A stretch of DNA of 64,000 nt from Desulfobaculum bizertense DSM 18034 (GTDB lineage: Bacteria > Desulfobacterota > Desulfovibrionia > Desulfovibrionales > Desulfovibrionaceae). The translations under genes were made by a program, and so were the position numbers. The notes beneath the pieces are model-generated. The model had not been told where the DNA came from. It saw only the letters and a program-made list of their open reading frames with translations, and did not search any database. Below are positions 45,537-54,448 of this stretch, piece after piece (positions within the stretch are counted from its first letter, which is position 1; every line of letters starts with the position of its first letter). The stretch lies in contig NZ_FUYA01000003.1 in NCBI RefSeq assembly GCF_900167065.1, positions 304,175-368,174 of the forward strand, given 5' to 3'.

Positions 45537-46379
45537 TTAGTCTTCGTATCCCAGAAGACGCGCGGCATTGCCGTACATCACTTTCTCAAGGACATCAGCA
45601 TTAAAGGCCATCTTTTCGTACTTCTCAATAGCCTCATGATAGTCCACAAAAGGATGTGCGCTTGCGAACATAAGCTTCTCAGGGATCAGGGTATTGGCAG
45701 CCTGAACATAGGCTTCTGCCTGAGGCCAGAACTCATATTCGGAAATCTCAAGGTAAACATTGGGGTTACGCTGGGCAACAATAATTGCCTCGTTCACCCA
45801 GGGGTAGCCGCCGTGGCTCATGATGATCTTGAGTTCCGGGAAATCACGGGCAACAAAGTCAATGTATCTGGGGGCAACGTGGTCAATCACGGCTTCCGGA
45901 ACAAAGCTGGCGGTACCTGTTGTAAAAATGATCGGAATCCCAAGTTCGCAGCACTTGGAGTACACGGGGTAATACTTGGCATCATTGGCGTAAATCTTTG
46001 CGAGATATGGATCAACAGCAGCACCGCGAATGGTTGTATTCTCAGTCACAGCCTTGTCCAGATCGCGAATGGCGTCCATGCCCTTGTGTGGGTCAACGCC
46101 CCAGAAACCAACGAATTTTTCGGGGTAGGCATTGCAGAATTCCAGAACGGAACCATTGCCATTTGCCATAGAGCTGTAGGTGCTTTCGCAGTCACGGCCA
46201 GTGATGACAGCATGCTTAATGCCCGCCTCATCCATATCTTTCACGATTTCGTCCAGCGGCTGGGACTTGCGCTCATGGAAGTTGATGGATTCGCACAGGT
46301 CCTTGAACATTTTACTGTTCTGGATGCCGGAAACTACCTCGTGGGTATTGGGACGAAAACGAAAATCGATAATATTCAT
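45537..46379 (-). CDS. Amidohydrolase_2-family protein lacking the HxH motif
   Basis: A 280-residue TIM-barrel protein of the amidohydrolase_2 superfamily. Where active members have the metal-binding HxH at the end of strand 1, this one reads IDFRFRPNT. Later elements remain: IIFTTGTASF, the histidine in IIMSHGGYPWVNE and FASAHPFVDY near the C-terminus. Either it uses fewer metal ligands or it is a non-hydrolytic member; some uncharacterised relatives share this RxR form. It has a consensus sigma-54 promoter and AAGGAG before the ATG. Its position beside the isethionate operon suggests a linked role, but no step in isethionate breakdown needs a hydrolase. Confidence 0.8.
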   Translation of the reverse strand: MNIIDFRFRPNTHEVVSGIQNSKMFKDLCESINFHERKSQPLDEIVKDMDEAGIKHAVITGRDCESTYSSMANGNGSVLEFCNAYPEKFVGFWGVDPHKGMDAIRDLDKAVTENTTIRGAAVDPYLAKIYANDAKYYPVYSKCCELGIPIIFTTGTASFVPEAVIDHVAPRYIDFVARDFPELKIIMSHGGYPWVNEAIIVAQRNPNVYLEISEYEFWPQAEAYVQAANTLIPEKLMFASAHPFVDYHEAIEKYEKMAFNADVLEKVMYGNAARLLGYED

Positions 46380-46396
46380 GAGAAGGGACTCCTTAT

Positions 46397-46427
46397 CGAG
46401 AAAATTTTGCAAAAAGAAATTTTCTCG
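46397..46427. other. Perfect palindrome at the amidohydrolase transcription start
   Basis: An 11-bp inverted repeat CGAGAAAATTT/AAATTTTCTCG with a 9-base loop. It straddles the predicted sigma-54 start (about 46422) and lies just before the ribosome site. It may be a 5' mRNA hairpin or a repressor-binding site. Confidence 0.6.
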
Positions 46428-46433
46428 ACATGA

Positions 46434-46448
46434 GCAAAGCCTGTGCCA
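46434..46448 (-). promoter_or_regulatory. Consensus sigma-54 promoter of the amidohydrolase gene
   Basis: Minus strand TGGCAC, AGGCT, TTGC: a full match to the -24/-12 consensus with correct 10-base GG-GC spacing (46447-46446 and 46435-46434). Confidence 0.88.
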
Positions 46449-46662
46449 AGAGTTACAGCTTTCACAAAGTCGGGACTGTTTTTCTTCGTGACCAGACACC
46501 AGAGGCATGTGATTTTTGTTGCATGATTCTTGCTCCACTCATTTTCACCAACTCGAATGGCCTCCTTCCTTTTTTTTCCCTGTTTCGTGCCACAGGGTCT
46601 CTCTCACAGGCACCCCTGCATAATGTCGCACTCAACCTTTTACGGCACAAGCGAGCAGTACT

Positions 46663-48069
46663 ATGAGCGAAAATGTCCAGCAGCCAGACCCACTTATCAC
46701 AAAGAACATTCATGGAATATTTGATGTTCTCAGTGACGGTATTTATATCTCTGACCGGTTCGGAAAAACCCTGACCGTCAACCAGCGTTATGAGAAGCTC
46801 ACCGGGCTGAGCAAAAAGGAACTCATCAATCGCAATGTGACTGAGCTTGTGAATGATGGTGTCTATGACACAATCCTCAATCCCAAAATTGTTGCCACCG
46901 GAAAGTCCTGCACATCCATACAGGTCAATAAAAAGGGACGGCGCCTTGTTCTCACGGGCTACCCTATTTTTGATGATGCAGGGGACGTGAACCTTGTCGT
47001 CACTTTTGCCCGCGACATCACTGCCATTGGCGATCTCCGGAACCAGCTCGCCGCAGAAAAACGCCTTGTTGAGCAATACCACGAAAAATTTAAGTCCATC
47101 ACCGCAGACAATTCTCTTGAGCCTTCCGTCGTTCTGGAAAGCCCCAAAATGAAAGAGCTGGTCACCCTGCTCAAACGAGTTGCCCCCACAGATGCCACCG
47201 TACTTCTGCTCGGCGAAACAGGCGTCGGCAAAGACGTTCTGGCCCGCAAAACCCATGAGTTCAGTCTTCGCTCCAGTCGCCCCTTCTTTAAGGTAGACTG
47301 TACGACCATCCCTGAAAATCTGATTGAATCTGAACTGTTCGGTTATGCACCGGGAGCGTTTTCTGGAGCGCACTCCAAGGGCAAAATCGGTTTTTTTGAA
47401 ATGGCAGAAAAGGGAACGCTCTTTCTTGATGAAATAGGCGAGCTTCCTTTGCTCATGCAGGGCAAGCTTCTGCGTGTTCTTCAGGATCAGGAACTCATCC
47501 GGGTCGGTGATACCAAGGTGCGCAAGGTCGATGTGCGCATCATTGCAGCCACGAACCGCAACCTTGAAGAAGAAGTCAAAAGCGGCCGTTTCCGAAGCGA
47601 TCTCTTTTATCGACTCAAGGTCACAGAGGCCAACATACCTCCCCTGCGGGAACGGCATGAAGACGTTCTGCCCCTGGCCCAAATGTTCATTCAGCGCTAC
47701 TCGCAAAAGTACCGCCGCAATGTTGCGCTTACGCCCGGTGCACAGGAAGCCCTCCGTGCCCACCACTGGCCCGGCAATGTCCGAGAGCTGGAAAACATGA
47801 TCCAGAGCCTCGTTGTGACCAGCGCCTCTGACATCGTCCAGCCCTATGACCTACCGGAATCCGTAACCCGGCGCAGGACGCAGGCAAATGCAGACGGCAA
47901 TCTGGAACCCTGCATTGCGCTTGGGGACAATCCCCCGCCGCTTCGGGAAATGGTCAAGGACTTTGAGCGCCAGCTTTTGCAAAAAGCGATTGAAACCTAC
48001 GGCTCAGTCCCCAAGGTTGCCAAAAAGCTCAAGGTGGACCGCAGCACGATCTTCCGAAAATTACGCTAA
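46663..48069 (+). CDS. PAS-domain sigma-54-dependent activator of the isethionate locus
   Basis: A 468-residue enhancer-binding protein. A PAS domain (about residues 15-125) precedes an AAA+ domain with Walker A GETGVGKD, the sigma-54 contact loop in the variant form GAFSGA, Walker [12 protein letters not shown] and a C-terminal Fis-type helix-turn-helix ([20 protein letters not shown]). It is divergent from the amidohydrolase gene, whose promoter is sigma-54 type, as is that of dctP. It is therefore the probable activator of both. The PAS domain may sense isethionate or a redox signal. Confidence 0.92.
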   Translation: MSENVQQPDPLITKNIHGIFDVLSDGIYISDRFGKTLTVNQRYEKLTGLSKKELINRNVTELVNDGVYDTILNPKIVATGKSCTSIQVNKKGRRLVLTGYPIFDDAGDVNLVVTFARDITAIGDLRNQLAAEKRLVEQYHEKFKSITADNSLEPSVVLESPKMKELVTLLKRVAPTDATVLLLGETGVGKDVLARKTHEFSLRSSRPFFKVDCTTIPENLIESELFGYAPGAFSGAHSKGKIGFFEMAEKGTLFLDEIGELPLLMQGKLLRVLQDQELIRVGDTKVRKVDVRIIAATNRNLEEEVKSGRFRSDLFYRLKVTEANIPPLRERHEDVLPLAQMFIQRYSQKYRRNVALTPGAQEALRAHHWPGNVRELENMIQSLVVTSASDIVQPYDLPESVTRRRTQANADGNLEPCIALGDNPPPLREMVKDFERQLLQKAIETYGSVPKVAKKLKVDRSTIFRKLR

Positions 48070-48073
48070 AAAA

Positions 48074-48101
48074 AGCCGCCCCTGCACAGGCAGGAGCGGC
48101 T
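48074..48101. terminator. Bidirectional terminator between the activator and SulP genes
   Basis: AGCCGC (48074-48079) pairs with GCGGCT (48096-48101), with an inner CCTG/CAGG stem and A- and T-rich flanks. It separates two convergent genes. Confidence 0.75.
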
Positions 48102-48125
48102 TTCTATTTGGCGTAACGAGAAACA

Positions 48126-49778
48126 CTACACAGCAGGAACGGCCTGGGTACTTGCGGCCTGAGTCTTTCCTTCGAGAGCGTAGAGTTTGACCTGAGCCTG
48201 CGCAATAGCAGCATCAAGGTCTTCAAAAAGATTCTCGCCATCAGTAAAGAGACCACCACCGCACTCGCGGATGTTCTGAGCCTTTTCACCGTCAGCGGCC
48301 ATGACAACCTGAATGCCACTGTCCTTGAGTTTTTCTGTCATTTCGCACAGGGCAAACACAGCAGAAATATCAACAAAAGAAACAGAGATGCAGTTCACCA
48401 CCAAAATTTTGGTGCCGATCATGGAATCAATTTTGTTCAGCATTCTAAAAGATGTGCCAAAGAAGAATGGTCCATCAATAGAAATCACACGGAGCTTCTG
48501 CTCGCTCTGATCCTGAATAGCCTTTTCCTTGTTCAGCTGATTCGGGCAGGCATCTTCACCAGAGATGCTCACGCTAGCCTGACGGGTAATCCGCCATGTG
48601 AGCAGCAGGCAGGCCAGAGCCACGCCAGCACCAACAGCAACAATAAGGTCAACAAAAACAGTGATGGCGAACACGGCAAACATAACCAGCAGGTCCTGCT
48701 TGGGTGCACGCTTCACAAGGCGAAGCAGGCGGTAGTCCAAAATATCAACGCCGACTTTCACCAGAATGCCAGACAGAACAGGCATCGGGATGTGCGAGGT
48801 CAGCGGGCCGAGTCCGAGTAACACAGCCACGAGGAACAGGGCGTGAATAACACCAGACAGACGGCCAGTACCACCAGCCTTGACGTTAACGACGGTACGC
48901 ATGGTTGCGCCAGCGCCGGGAAGACCACCGACAAAACCGGCAATCATGTTACCAATACCCTGACCAATCAGCTCACGGTTAGAATTGTGCTGAGTCTTGG
49001 TAATGGAGTCTGCAACGATGGAAGTCAGCAGCGTATCAATGGTACCCAGAATACTCAGGGCAAAACCAAGGGCCAAGATACGGCCAATGTGCTGAATTTC
49101 CACGCTAGGAATGTGAAGCTCGGGAAGCGAATTGGGGATGGAACCAATTGTCGGCACATCAAGCTTCAGGAAAAAGGCTGCAAGGCTCATTGTGACAAGG
49201 GCAATAAGTGGCGAGGGAAGAACCCGGGTCACTTTGGGCGGTACAAAAAAGACGATAAGCATTGTCGCGACAGCGAGGCCAAGGCTGGCCATGTCGCAGT
49301 TGGCCAGAGTTTCTGGCACTGCGGCAAGAGCTAAAATGGGGGAACTGGCAGAGGCACAACCCATCAGCGGCTGAATCTGAAGCAGGATGATGATGACACC
49401 GATGCCATTCATAAATCCAGAAATGACCGGATACGGCATGTACCGGACAAATCCACCGAGCTTCACACAACCAAAGAGAATCTGGAGAGCGCCACACAGC
49501 ACAACCACGAGGCAGACCGAGGAGAAATCACCCGGAAAAGCAACCACAGCGGAGGCCATGACCACAGTCATCGGGCCAGTGGGACCAGAGACCTGTGTTT
49601 TTGTTCCACCAAAGATAGACGCAAAAAAGCCAAGGGCAATTGCGCCATAAAGGCCCGCAGCAGCGCCCGCGCCACTGGCAACGCCAAATGCCAGTGCGAG
49701 AGGAAGCGCAATGATGCCAGCGGTGAGTCCACCAAAGACATCGCCACGGACCGAGTTCAGAGAAAAGCTCCTGTTCAT
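48126..49778 (-). CDS. SulP-family anion transporter with STAS domain
   Basis: A 550-residue membrane transporter with the SulP core of about 12-14 helices (opening DVFGGLTAGIIALPLALAFG, later GFVGGLPGAGATMRTVVNV). A cytoplasmic STAS domain forms the last 120 residues (FFFGTSFRMLNKID, VVNCISVSFVDISAVFAL). SulP proteins carry sulfate, bicarbonate or other anions. The neighbouring isethionate locus makes sulfite, so sulfate or sulfite movement is conceivable, but the substrate cannot be read. The gene stands alone, with no strong ribosome site before the ATG. Confidence 0.92.
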   Translation of the reverse strand: MNRSFSLNSVRGDVFGGLTAGIIALPLALAFGVASGAGAAAGLYGAIALGFFASIFGGTKTQVSGPTGPMTVVMASAVVAFPGDFSSVCLVVVLCGALQILFGCVKLGGFVRYMPYPVISGFMNGIGVIIILLQIQPLMGCASASSPILALAAVPETLANCDMASLGLAVATMLIVFFVPPKVTRVLPSPLIALVTMSLAAFFLKLDVPTIGSIPNSLPELHIPSVEIQHIGRILALGFALSILGTIDTLLTSIVADSITKTQHNSNRELIGQGIGNMIAGFVGGLPGAGATMRTVVNVKAGGTGRLSGVIHALFLVAVLLGLGPLTSHIPMPVLSGILVKVGVDILDYRLLRLVKRAPKQDLLVMFAVFAITVFVDLIVAVGAGVALACLLLTWRITRQASVSISGEDACPNQLNKEKAIQDQSEQKLRVISIDGPFFFGTSFRMLNKIDSMIGTKILVVNCISVSFVDISAVFALCEMTEKLKDSGIQVVMAADGEKAQNIRECGGGLFTDGENLFEDLDAAIAQAQVKLYALEGKTQAASTQAVPAV

Positions 49779-50257
49779 TTGAGTAAACCGTTTTTGTTAA
49801 ACAATTGCGGACCGCGAAATGCGATTCGCTGACTGGAAAGCATCGCCCCTGCCGCTCTTTATGAAAGAACAGTTCTCTGTGTATGCAGCAGGTCCATCCA
49901 AAACAGATGCTTTCGCCAAAGAAATTCCAGAATGAGCACCAGAGGCTATTTTTCGCCATAAGCGGCCAAAATTTCGCAGTATTTTGCTCATAGCAGCGCT
50001 CAGTTCTTGGAACTCACTTTCTTAAGTATGAACAGCCCCTTAGGAGTTCCCCCTCTTCCCTGTCAAGGGATGGACCATGATATTTTCCTCACAAGCTCTG
50101 GCATCCTTGAATTTTTCACCTTGTCGCGACTTGCCATGACGCCCCAAGTCGTCCTATCCAATAAAAAGACATTAACATTGAGAAATTGCTGAGTTTCTCA
50201 ACTCTTCATGCCTTCATCTTCTTCCGTCTCTTCCAGAACCTCTCAGGACACATCAGA
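49779..50257. other. Divergent intergenic region between SulP and NERD genes
   Basis: About 480 bases without a credible gene. It must hold the promoters of both divergent genes, but no convincing -35/-10 pair, sigma-54 site or long palindrome was found. Confidence 0.5.
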
Positions 50258-51145
50258 ATGGATATTCTCATCTCATACAGTAAAGTTGCTCCAATTGTTC
50301 TTATTATTGCGGCCCTTGCATGGCTCTTATACAAGCTTCGGGACCGTACCCCGCGCGAGCTTTTTCCCCGTCAAAAGAAAAAAGCAGCGAGTTCCCGGCG
50401 TGAGAGAAAACTTCCAAGCACTCCAAGTTCGGTTATATGCTCGGAGCACTATCTCGCCCGTATTCAGGACGTCTGGACGCACAGGGACGACGCACCAAGC
50501 AAAGAGCTTTCTGGAGCGCGAGGCGAAGCCGCAAGCATGCAAAGCCTTGAGCACTGCTCTCACTGCGCGGTGTACTGGAACATCGGAGTCCGCCACCCAA
50601 CAGAGCGCATTGCCTGCGAAATCGATCATCTTGTGGTCAGCCCTCAGCGCATTTATCTGATAGAAACAAAAAGCTACGCCGGAGACTGGGAGCCAGCAGA
50701 CGGCGAGCCTTCGACCCAGCCGAAGCGCTGGCAGCGCACAACAGAACATGGCACCCGGACGGTCACCAGTCCCCTTGAACAGGTTTTGCGAGACGTACGC
50801 ATTTTGTCAGCAGTTATCGAATCAATGGGCCTGACTCTTCCCATCGTGCCCATTGTATGTTTTGCTGGCAGTTGCCGACTCAAAAACATCCATGACAAAC
50901 GGGTGGTTCTTCTGCCAGAACGCCAGATTGCCAAGCTCATCAATTCCTATGAAGAACGAAAGCATGGCCCGGCAAATCAGGACGCGGGAACATTTTTGCG
51001 CGCTCTGTCCGAACTGAACTTCTGGCCAGAATTTTATGACCCAGCCCTGATTGATGCGCTGGTCGACGTCAAATTTACTGCGCCCCACCCACGACAAAAA
51101 AATATGCAAAGCAGAGGACATCATGGCCAGCAGCTTCATCACTAA
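50258..51145 (+). CDS. NERD-domain nuclease-like protein with N-terminal membrane anchor
   Basis: A 295-residue protein. One transmembrane helix lies at residues 9-27 (VAPIVLIIAALAWLLY), followed by a basic linker rich in Arg/Lys and then a NERD domain (about 100-220). The nuclease-type core residues are in CEIDHLVVSPQRIYLIETKS (Asp, then Glu-x-Lys). NERD domains are predicted to cut or process DNA or RNA and often stand with helicases; a UvrD-type helicase gene follows 322 bases downstream. The ATG at 50258 is used; the frame from 50186 lacks a ribosome site. Confidence 0.82.
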   Translation: MDILISYSKVAPIVLIIAALAWLLYKLRDRTPRELFPRQKKKAASSRRERKLPSTPSSVICSEHYLARIQDVWTHRDDAPSKELSGARGEAASMQSLEHCSHCAVYWNIGVRHPTERIACEIDHLVVSPQRIYLIETKSYAGDWEPADGEPSTQPKRWQRTTEHGTRTVTSPLEQVLRDVRILSAVIESMGLTLPIVPIVCFAGSCRLKNIHDKRVVLLPERQIAKLINSYEERKHGPANQDAGTFLRALSELNFWPEFYDPALIDALVDVKFTAPHPRQKNMQSRGHHGQQLHH

Positions 51146-51314
51146 ATTTTTTCGGCAACGCGACGCCCAGCACCTGAGCACAAAAGCCGTCCCAAACCAA
51201 CCCTTTCGCAATGCCTTTCGCGCAGCTCTTCGCCGTACAGGGTGCCCTTCTGCCGCGGCGCGCAAAGCCAACGGACGCCCACTCTTCTGTGACCCGAAGG
51301 AGTTCATCTCCTAG
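51123..51314 (+). CDS. Possible small hypothetical protein
   Basis: A 63-codon frame starting with ATG 23 bases inside the NERD gene end, rich in Arg and Ala (MASSFITKFFRQRD start). No domain is recognised and the ribosome site is weak (AGAGGA 9 bases upstream). It would fill most of the gap before the helicase gene. It may be spurious. Confidence 0.3.
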   Translation: MASSFITKFFRQRDAQHLSTKAVPNQPFRNAFRAALRRTGCPSAAARKANGRPLFCDPKEFIS

Positions 51315-51466
51315 CACCAGTCGCAGGAATGCTGGTCGACGGCTGGTCCCCTTTTCTGTTACGAACTCGCAGAAACAGGCCGTTGTCTGCCGTTACGAGA
51401 TATGACTCTTCTTCCAACCAGAACAGTACAGCCCGCTGTGCTGTCCACAACATTTCCGGTTCCACC

Positions 51467-53602
51467 ATGATTGATTTTGAAAAAGAACTGAATCCAGCTC
51501 AGCTTGAAGCCGTCCAGACTCTGGATGGTCCCGTTTTGGTCATTGCAGGCGCAGGTTCAGGCAAGACCCGAACCGTTGTGTACCGCATGGCCAACATCGT
51601 TCAGCAGGGGCACTCCCCGAACAGCATTCTCCTCCTGACCTTTACCAAAAAGGCCGCACAGGAAATGCTGAATCGTGCGGCCATGCTTCTTGGTGAACAG
51701 GGGCTGTATGGCGTCACAGGTGGAACCTTTCACTCTTTTGCCTACGCATGGCTACGGCGCTATGCCGACCTGCTGGGGCCGGGAACCGGACTCACCGTTA
51801 TGGACCAGTCCGATGCAGAAAGCATTGTCAAAGACATCCGTACCGACCTCAAAATTGCCAAGGGAGACCGAACATTTCCCCGTCGCAGCACCATGCTCTC
51901 GCTCATCAGCAAAAGCCGAAACAAAGAGCGGGCACTGGGCGACATCCTGCGGGAAGAAGCCTTCCACCTCACAAAATATGAAGAAGATTTTGAACGGATT
52001 GCCAAGCACTATGAAATGTTCAAACAAAAGCATGCCCTGCTCGACTACGACGACCTGCTCTTTGGCCTTGAACGACTGCTGACCCAGCACCCCGAAGTGC
52101 TGGAAACCATGCGGAGCCGCTACCGCTTCATCATGGTGGATGAGTATCAGGACACCAACCTCGTGCAGGGGCGCCTTGTCCGGCTCATCGCAGGCGACAC
52201 CGGAAACATTATGGCGGTGGGTGACGATGCCCAGTCCATCTATGCGTTCCGCGGTGCCAACGTGCACAATATTCTGGACTTTCCGAATCAGTTCCCCGGC
52301 ACAAAAATCATTCGCCTTGAGCAAAACTATCGCTCAGCACAGCCCGTCCTTGACCTTACCAATGCCATTTTGGAACAGGCTCAGCTCAAATTCAGGAAAA
52401 ACCTGTTCTCTGAACGAAAGCATGGCCCAACGCCCCAGCTCATCCGCACCATGTCTGACCGTTCGCAGGCCAATGCCGTTGTCAAAAAAGTACTTGAGCT
52501 TGAGCACAAGTACCCGCTGCACGAAATCGCAGTTCTCTTCCGCGCGGGCTATCACTCCTACCCTATTGAGGTTGCGCTCAATAAACTGGGCATCAAGTTT
52601 CAGAAGTTTGGTGGACTGAAATTCACCGAAGCGGCACACATCAAGGATGCGCTGGCCTACCTGCGCCTGACTCAGAACCCGGCAGACATTCCCTCATGGC
52701 AGCGCCTGCTCGGCTATATAAAAGGTATTGGACCCAAAACGGTCATCAAGATTTACACCGCCATCATGACGGCCAATGAAAAATACCTCGTCAATGCCAA
52801 GCGCAAGACGCCAGAGCTGGCAGAGACACTGGATTTTCTGGAAAGCATGCGCTCTCTTGGAGGGACCCCGGCGGCCATGCTGGCCCGGGTTAACGAATTT
52901 TATGAGCCTATTCTCGAAAAGAAGTATCCAGACGACTTCCCCCGACGAAAAAACGGTCTGGACCAGCTCCAGCGCATCGCCAGCCAGTATGATGATCTGG
53001 AATCTTTTCTTGGTGACATCAGTCTTGACCAGCCAGAAGAAGACGACCGGCACAAAGACAACACCCTTGTTTTGTCCACGGTGCATTCCTCAAAGGGCCT
53101 TGAGTGGTCAGCGGTTCTCATTATCGACCTTGTTCAGGACCGTTTCCCGTCCAGACACGCCATCAACTCCGCCGAAGAGCTGGAAGAAGAGCGCCGGCTG
53201 CTCTACGTCGCCTGCACCAGAGCCAAGGACTATCTCGGACTTTTTGTCCCATCCTCGGTGTACAACCAGTACAGCCACGTCAGTGAGCCTGCTCTGGAAA
53301 GTCCATTCCTTGCAGAACTGCCGCTGAGCACCTTTGAAGCATGGAAAGAAAATTTCTCTGGAGCACTTGTTGCCTCCAAAGCCAAAGATCCCAAACCCAG
53401 AATCAAGGCTGCCAGCGCCTTTAAAAAGGCCACAGAACAGACCGCAGGGCCAGCTTCTTCAAAAAAACTGGGCCACTGCCGACACAAAATCTTTGGCCGC
53501 GGAAAAATCATCGCCAGTCTGACTGGCAACAAGTACCGAATCAATTTCCCCGGTTTTGGCTTAAAGGTTATCCTTGGAGATTATCTCAAATTTGAAGACT
53601 AG
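51467..53602 (+). CDS. UvrD/PcrA-family DNA helicase
   Basis: A 711-residue superfamily 1 helicase. Q-motif region LNPAQLEAVQ, motif I AGAGSGKTRT (about residues 27-36), motif II MVDEYQDTN, motif III VGDDAQSIYAFRGA, motif IV RLEQNYRS, motif V VHSSKGLEWSAV and motif VI LLYVACTRAKDYLG are all present, so it should be an active 3'-5' translocase. The C-terminal 60 residues hold the Tudor-like end typical of PcrA/UvrD (KKLGHCRHKIFGRGKI). The start at 51467 matches the family; the longer frame is not conserved in character. It may work with the NERD protein or in repair. Confidence 0.93.
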   Translation: MIDFEKELNPAQLEAVQTLDGPVLVIAGAGSGKTRTVVYRMANIVQQGHSPNSILLLTFTKKAAQEMLNRAAMLLGEQGLYGVTGGTFHSFAYAWLRRYADLLGPGTGLTVMDQSDAESIVKDIRTDLKIAKGDRTFPRRSTMLSLISKSRNKERALGDILREEAFHLTKYEEDFERIAKHYEMFKQKHALLDYDDLLFGLERLLTQHPEVLETMRSRYRFIMVDEYQDTNLVQGRLVRLIAGDTGNIMAVGDDAQSIYAFRGANVHNILDFPNQFPGTKIIRLEQNYRSAQPVLDLTNAILEQAQLKFRKNLFSERKHGPTPQLIRTMSDRSQANAVVKKVLELEHKYPLHEIAVLFRAGYHSYPIEVALNKLGIKFQKFGGLKFTEAAHIKDALAYLRLTQNPADIPSWQRLLGYIKGIGPKTVIKIYTAIMTANEKYLVNAKRKTPELAETLDFLESMRSLGGTPAAMLARVNEFYEPILEKKYPDDFPRRKNGLDQLQRIASQYDDLESFLGDISLDQPEEDDRHKDNTLVLSTVHSSKGLEWSAVLIIDLVQDRFPSRHAINSAEELEEERRLLYVACTRAKDYLGLFVPSSVYNQYSHVSEPALESPFLAELPLSTFEAWKENFSGALVASKAKDPKPRIKAASAFKKATEQTAGPASSKKLGHCRHKIFGRGKIIASLTGNKYRINFPGFGLKVILGDYLKFED

Positions 53603-53707
53603 CCGACTCTGGCACGATGTGCAGCGGCTCGAATATGTGCAATGAATCGACTTTCGGCTCGAAGTGCACAAGCAATGAATCCTGCGCATCACGCAGTAGG
53701 CAAAATG

Positions 53708-53737
53708 AAAGCCCAGACTCTTTGTATTCTGGGCTTT
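53708..53737 (+). terminator. Intrinsic terminator after the helicase gene
   Basis: A 9-bp stem AAAGCCCAG/CTGGGCTTT with a 12-base loop. The rest of the 322-base gap before the next gene shows no other feature. Confidence 0.65.
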
Positions 53738-53924
53738 CTGCGTGAAAAAAGCATAACGGTTTCGGACCGCAACAGAGCAAAGCCCCTGTTGCATAAGAAA
53801 GATTTCCATTCTCCTTTTCCGGAGAAATCATGTACCATCGTACTGAGGACTCAATCTTGCAAAGCTTTTTTTGGCCGAACCACGACTCACGAAAAACTGC
53901 GGAGACAACTCCCCGGAGGAAACC

Positions 53925-54425
53925 ATGCGCCATATTCGGCTCTTTTGTATATGCCTTTTTACCCTCAGCACACTTATGCTGAGTTCCTGCGCCCAGGCCG
54001 AGGACTCTCTCCTCGTTGCCGGATGGGTAGAAAAAGTCACTGTGTTCACGGACTCCCCACAAGACGGGATTCAAATGAGCGCAAAGCTGGATACCGGAGC
54101 AAAAACATCTTCACTCCACGCCGTTGACATCAAAGTCGACAAGGCACACAAACGTGTCAAATTTGTGTACGTCAACGAGGATGGCAAACGCTATAACATA
54201 GAGGCCCCCTTCGCCCGTGAAGTCAAAATTAAAAAACGCCCCAAGGGCATACACATTCGTCCCGTTGTCTATCTCAACATCAAAATCGGTGAAAAAACAA
54301 TAAAAGCCGAAGTGAATCTCACAGACCGTTCACACTTCAACTACCACCTGCTTATTGGACGCCGACTTTTACAACAAGGGATTCTGGTTGATTCATCCAG
54401 AACCTTTATTCTTCCTCATGAATAG
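53925..54425 (+). CDS. Retropepsin-like (RimB/PF05618-type) protease lipoprotein
   Basis: A 166-residue exported protein. The N-terminal signal ends in the lipobox LSSC, so it is probably a lipoprotein. The single aspartic-protease-like domain begins with KLDTGAKTSSLHA, which carries the catalytic D-T-G; LIGRRLLQQGILVD is the conserved end. Proteins of this family are often encoded with RimK-like ATP-grasp ligases, as here. It opens a four-gene module. GGAGG lies five bases before the ATG at 53925. Confidence 0.87.
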   Translation: MRHIRLFCICLFTLSTLMLSSCAQAEDSLLVAGWVEKVTVFTDSPQDGIQMSAKLDTGAKTSSLHAVDIKVDKAHKRVKFVYVNEDGKRYNIEAPFAREVKIKKRPKGIHIRPVVYLNIKIGEKTIKAEVNLTDRSHFNYHLLIGRRLLQQGILVDSSRTFILPHE

Positions 54426-54448
54426 TGTGAGACAAAAGGAATTTTACT

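Noticed and set aside
53610..53626. TGGCACGATGTGC as a sigma-54 promoter before the retropepsin-like gene
   Set aside because: Spacing is 8 bases and the -12 TTGC is missing; it also lies upstream of a terminator.
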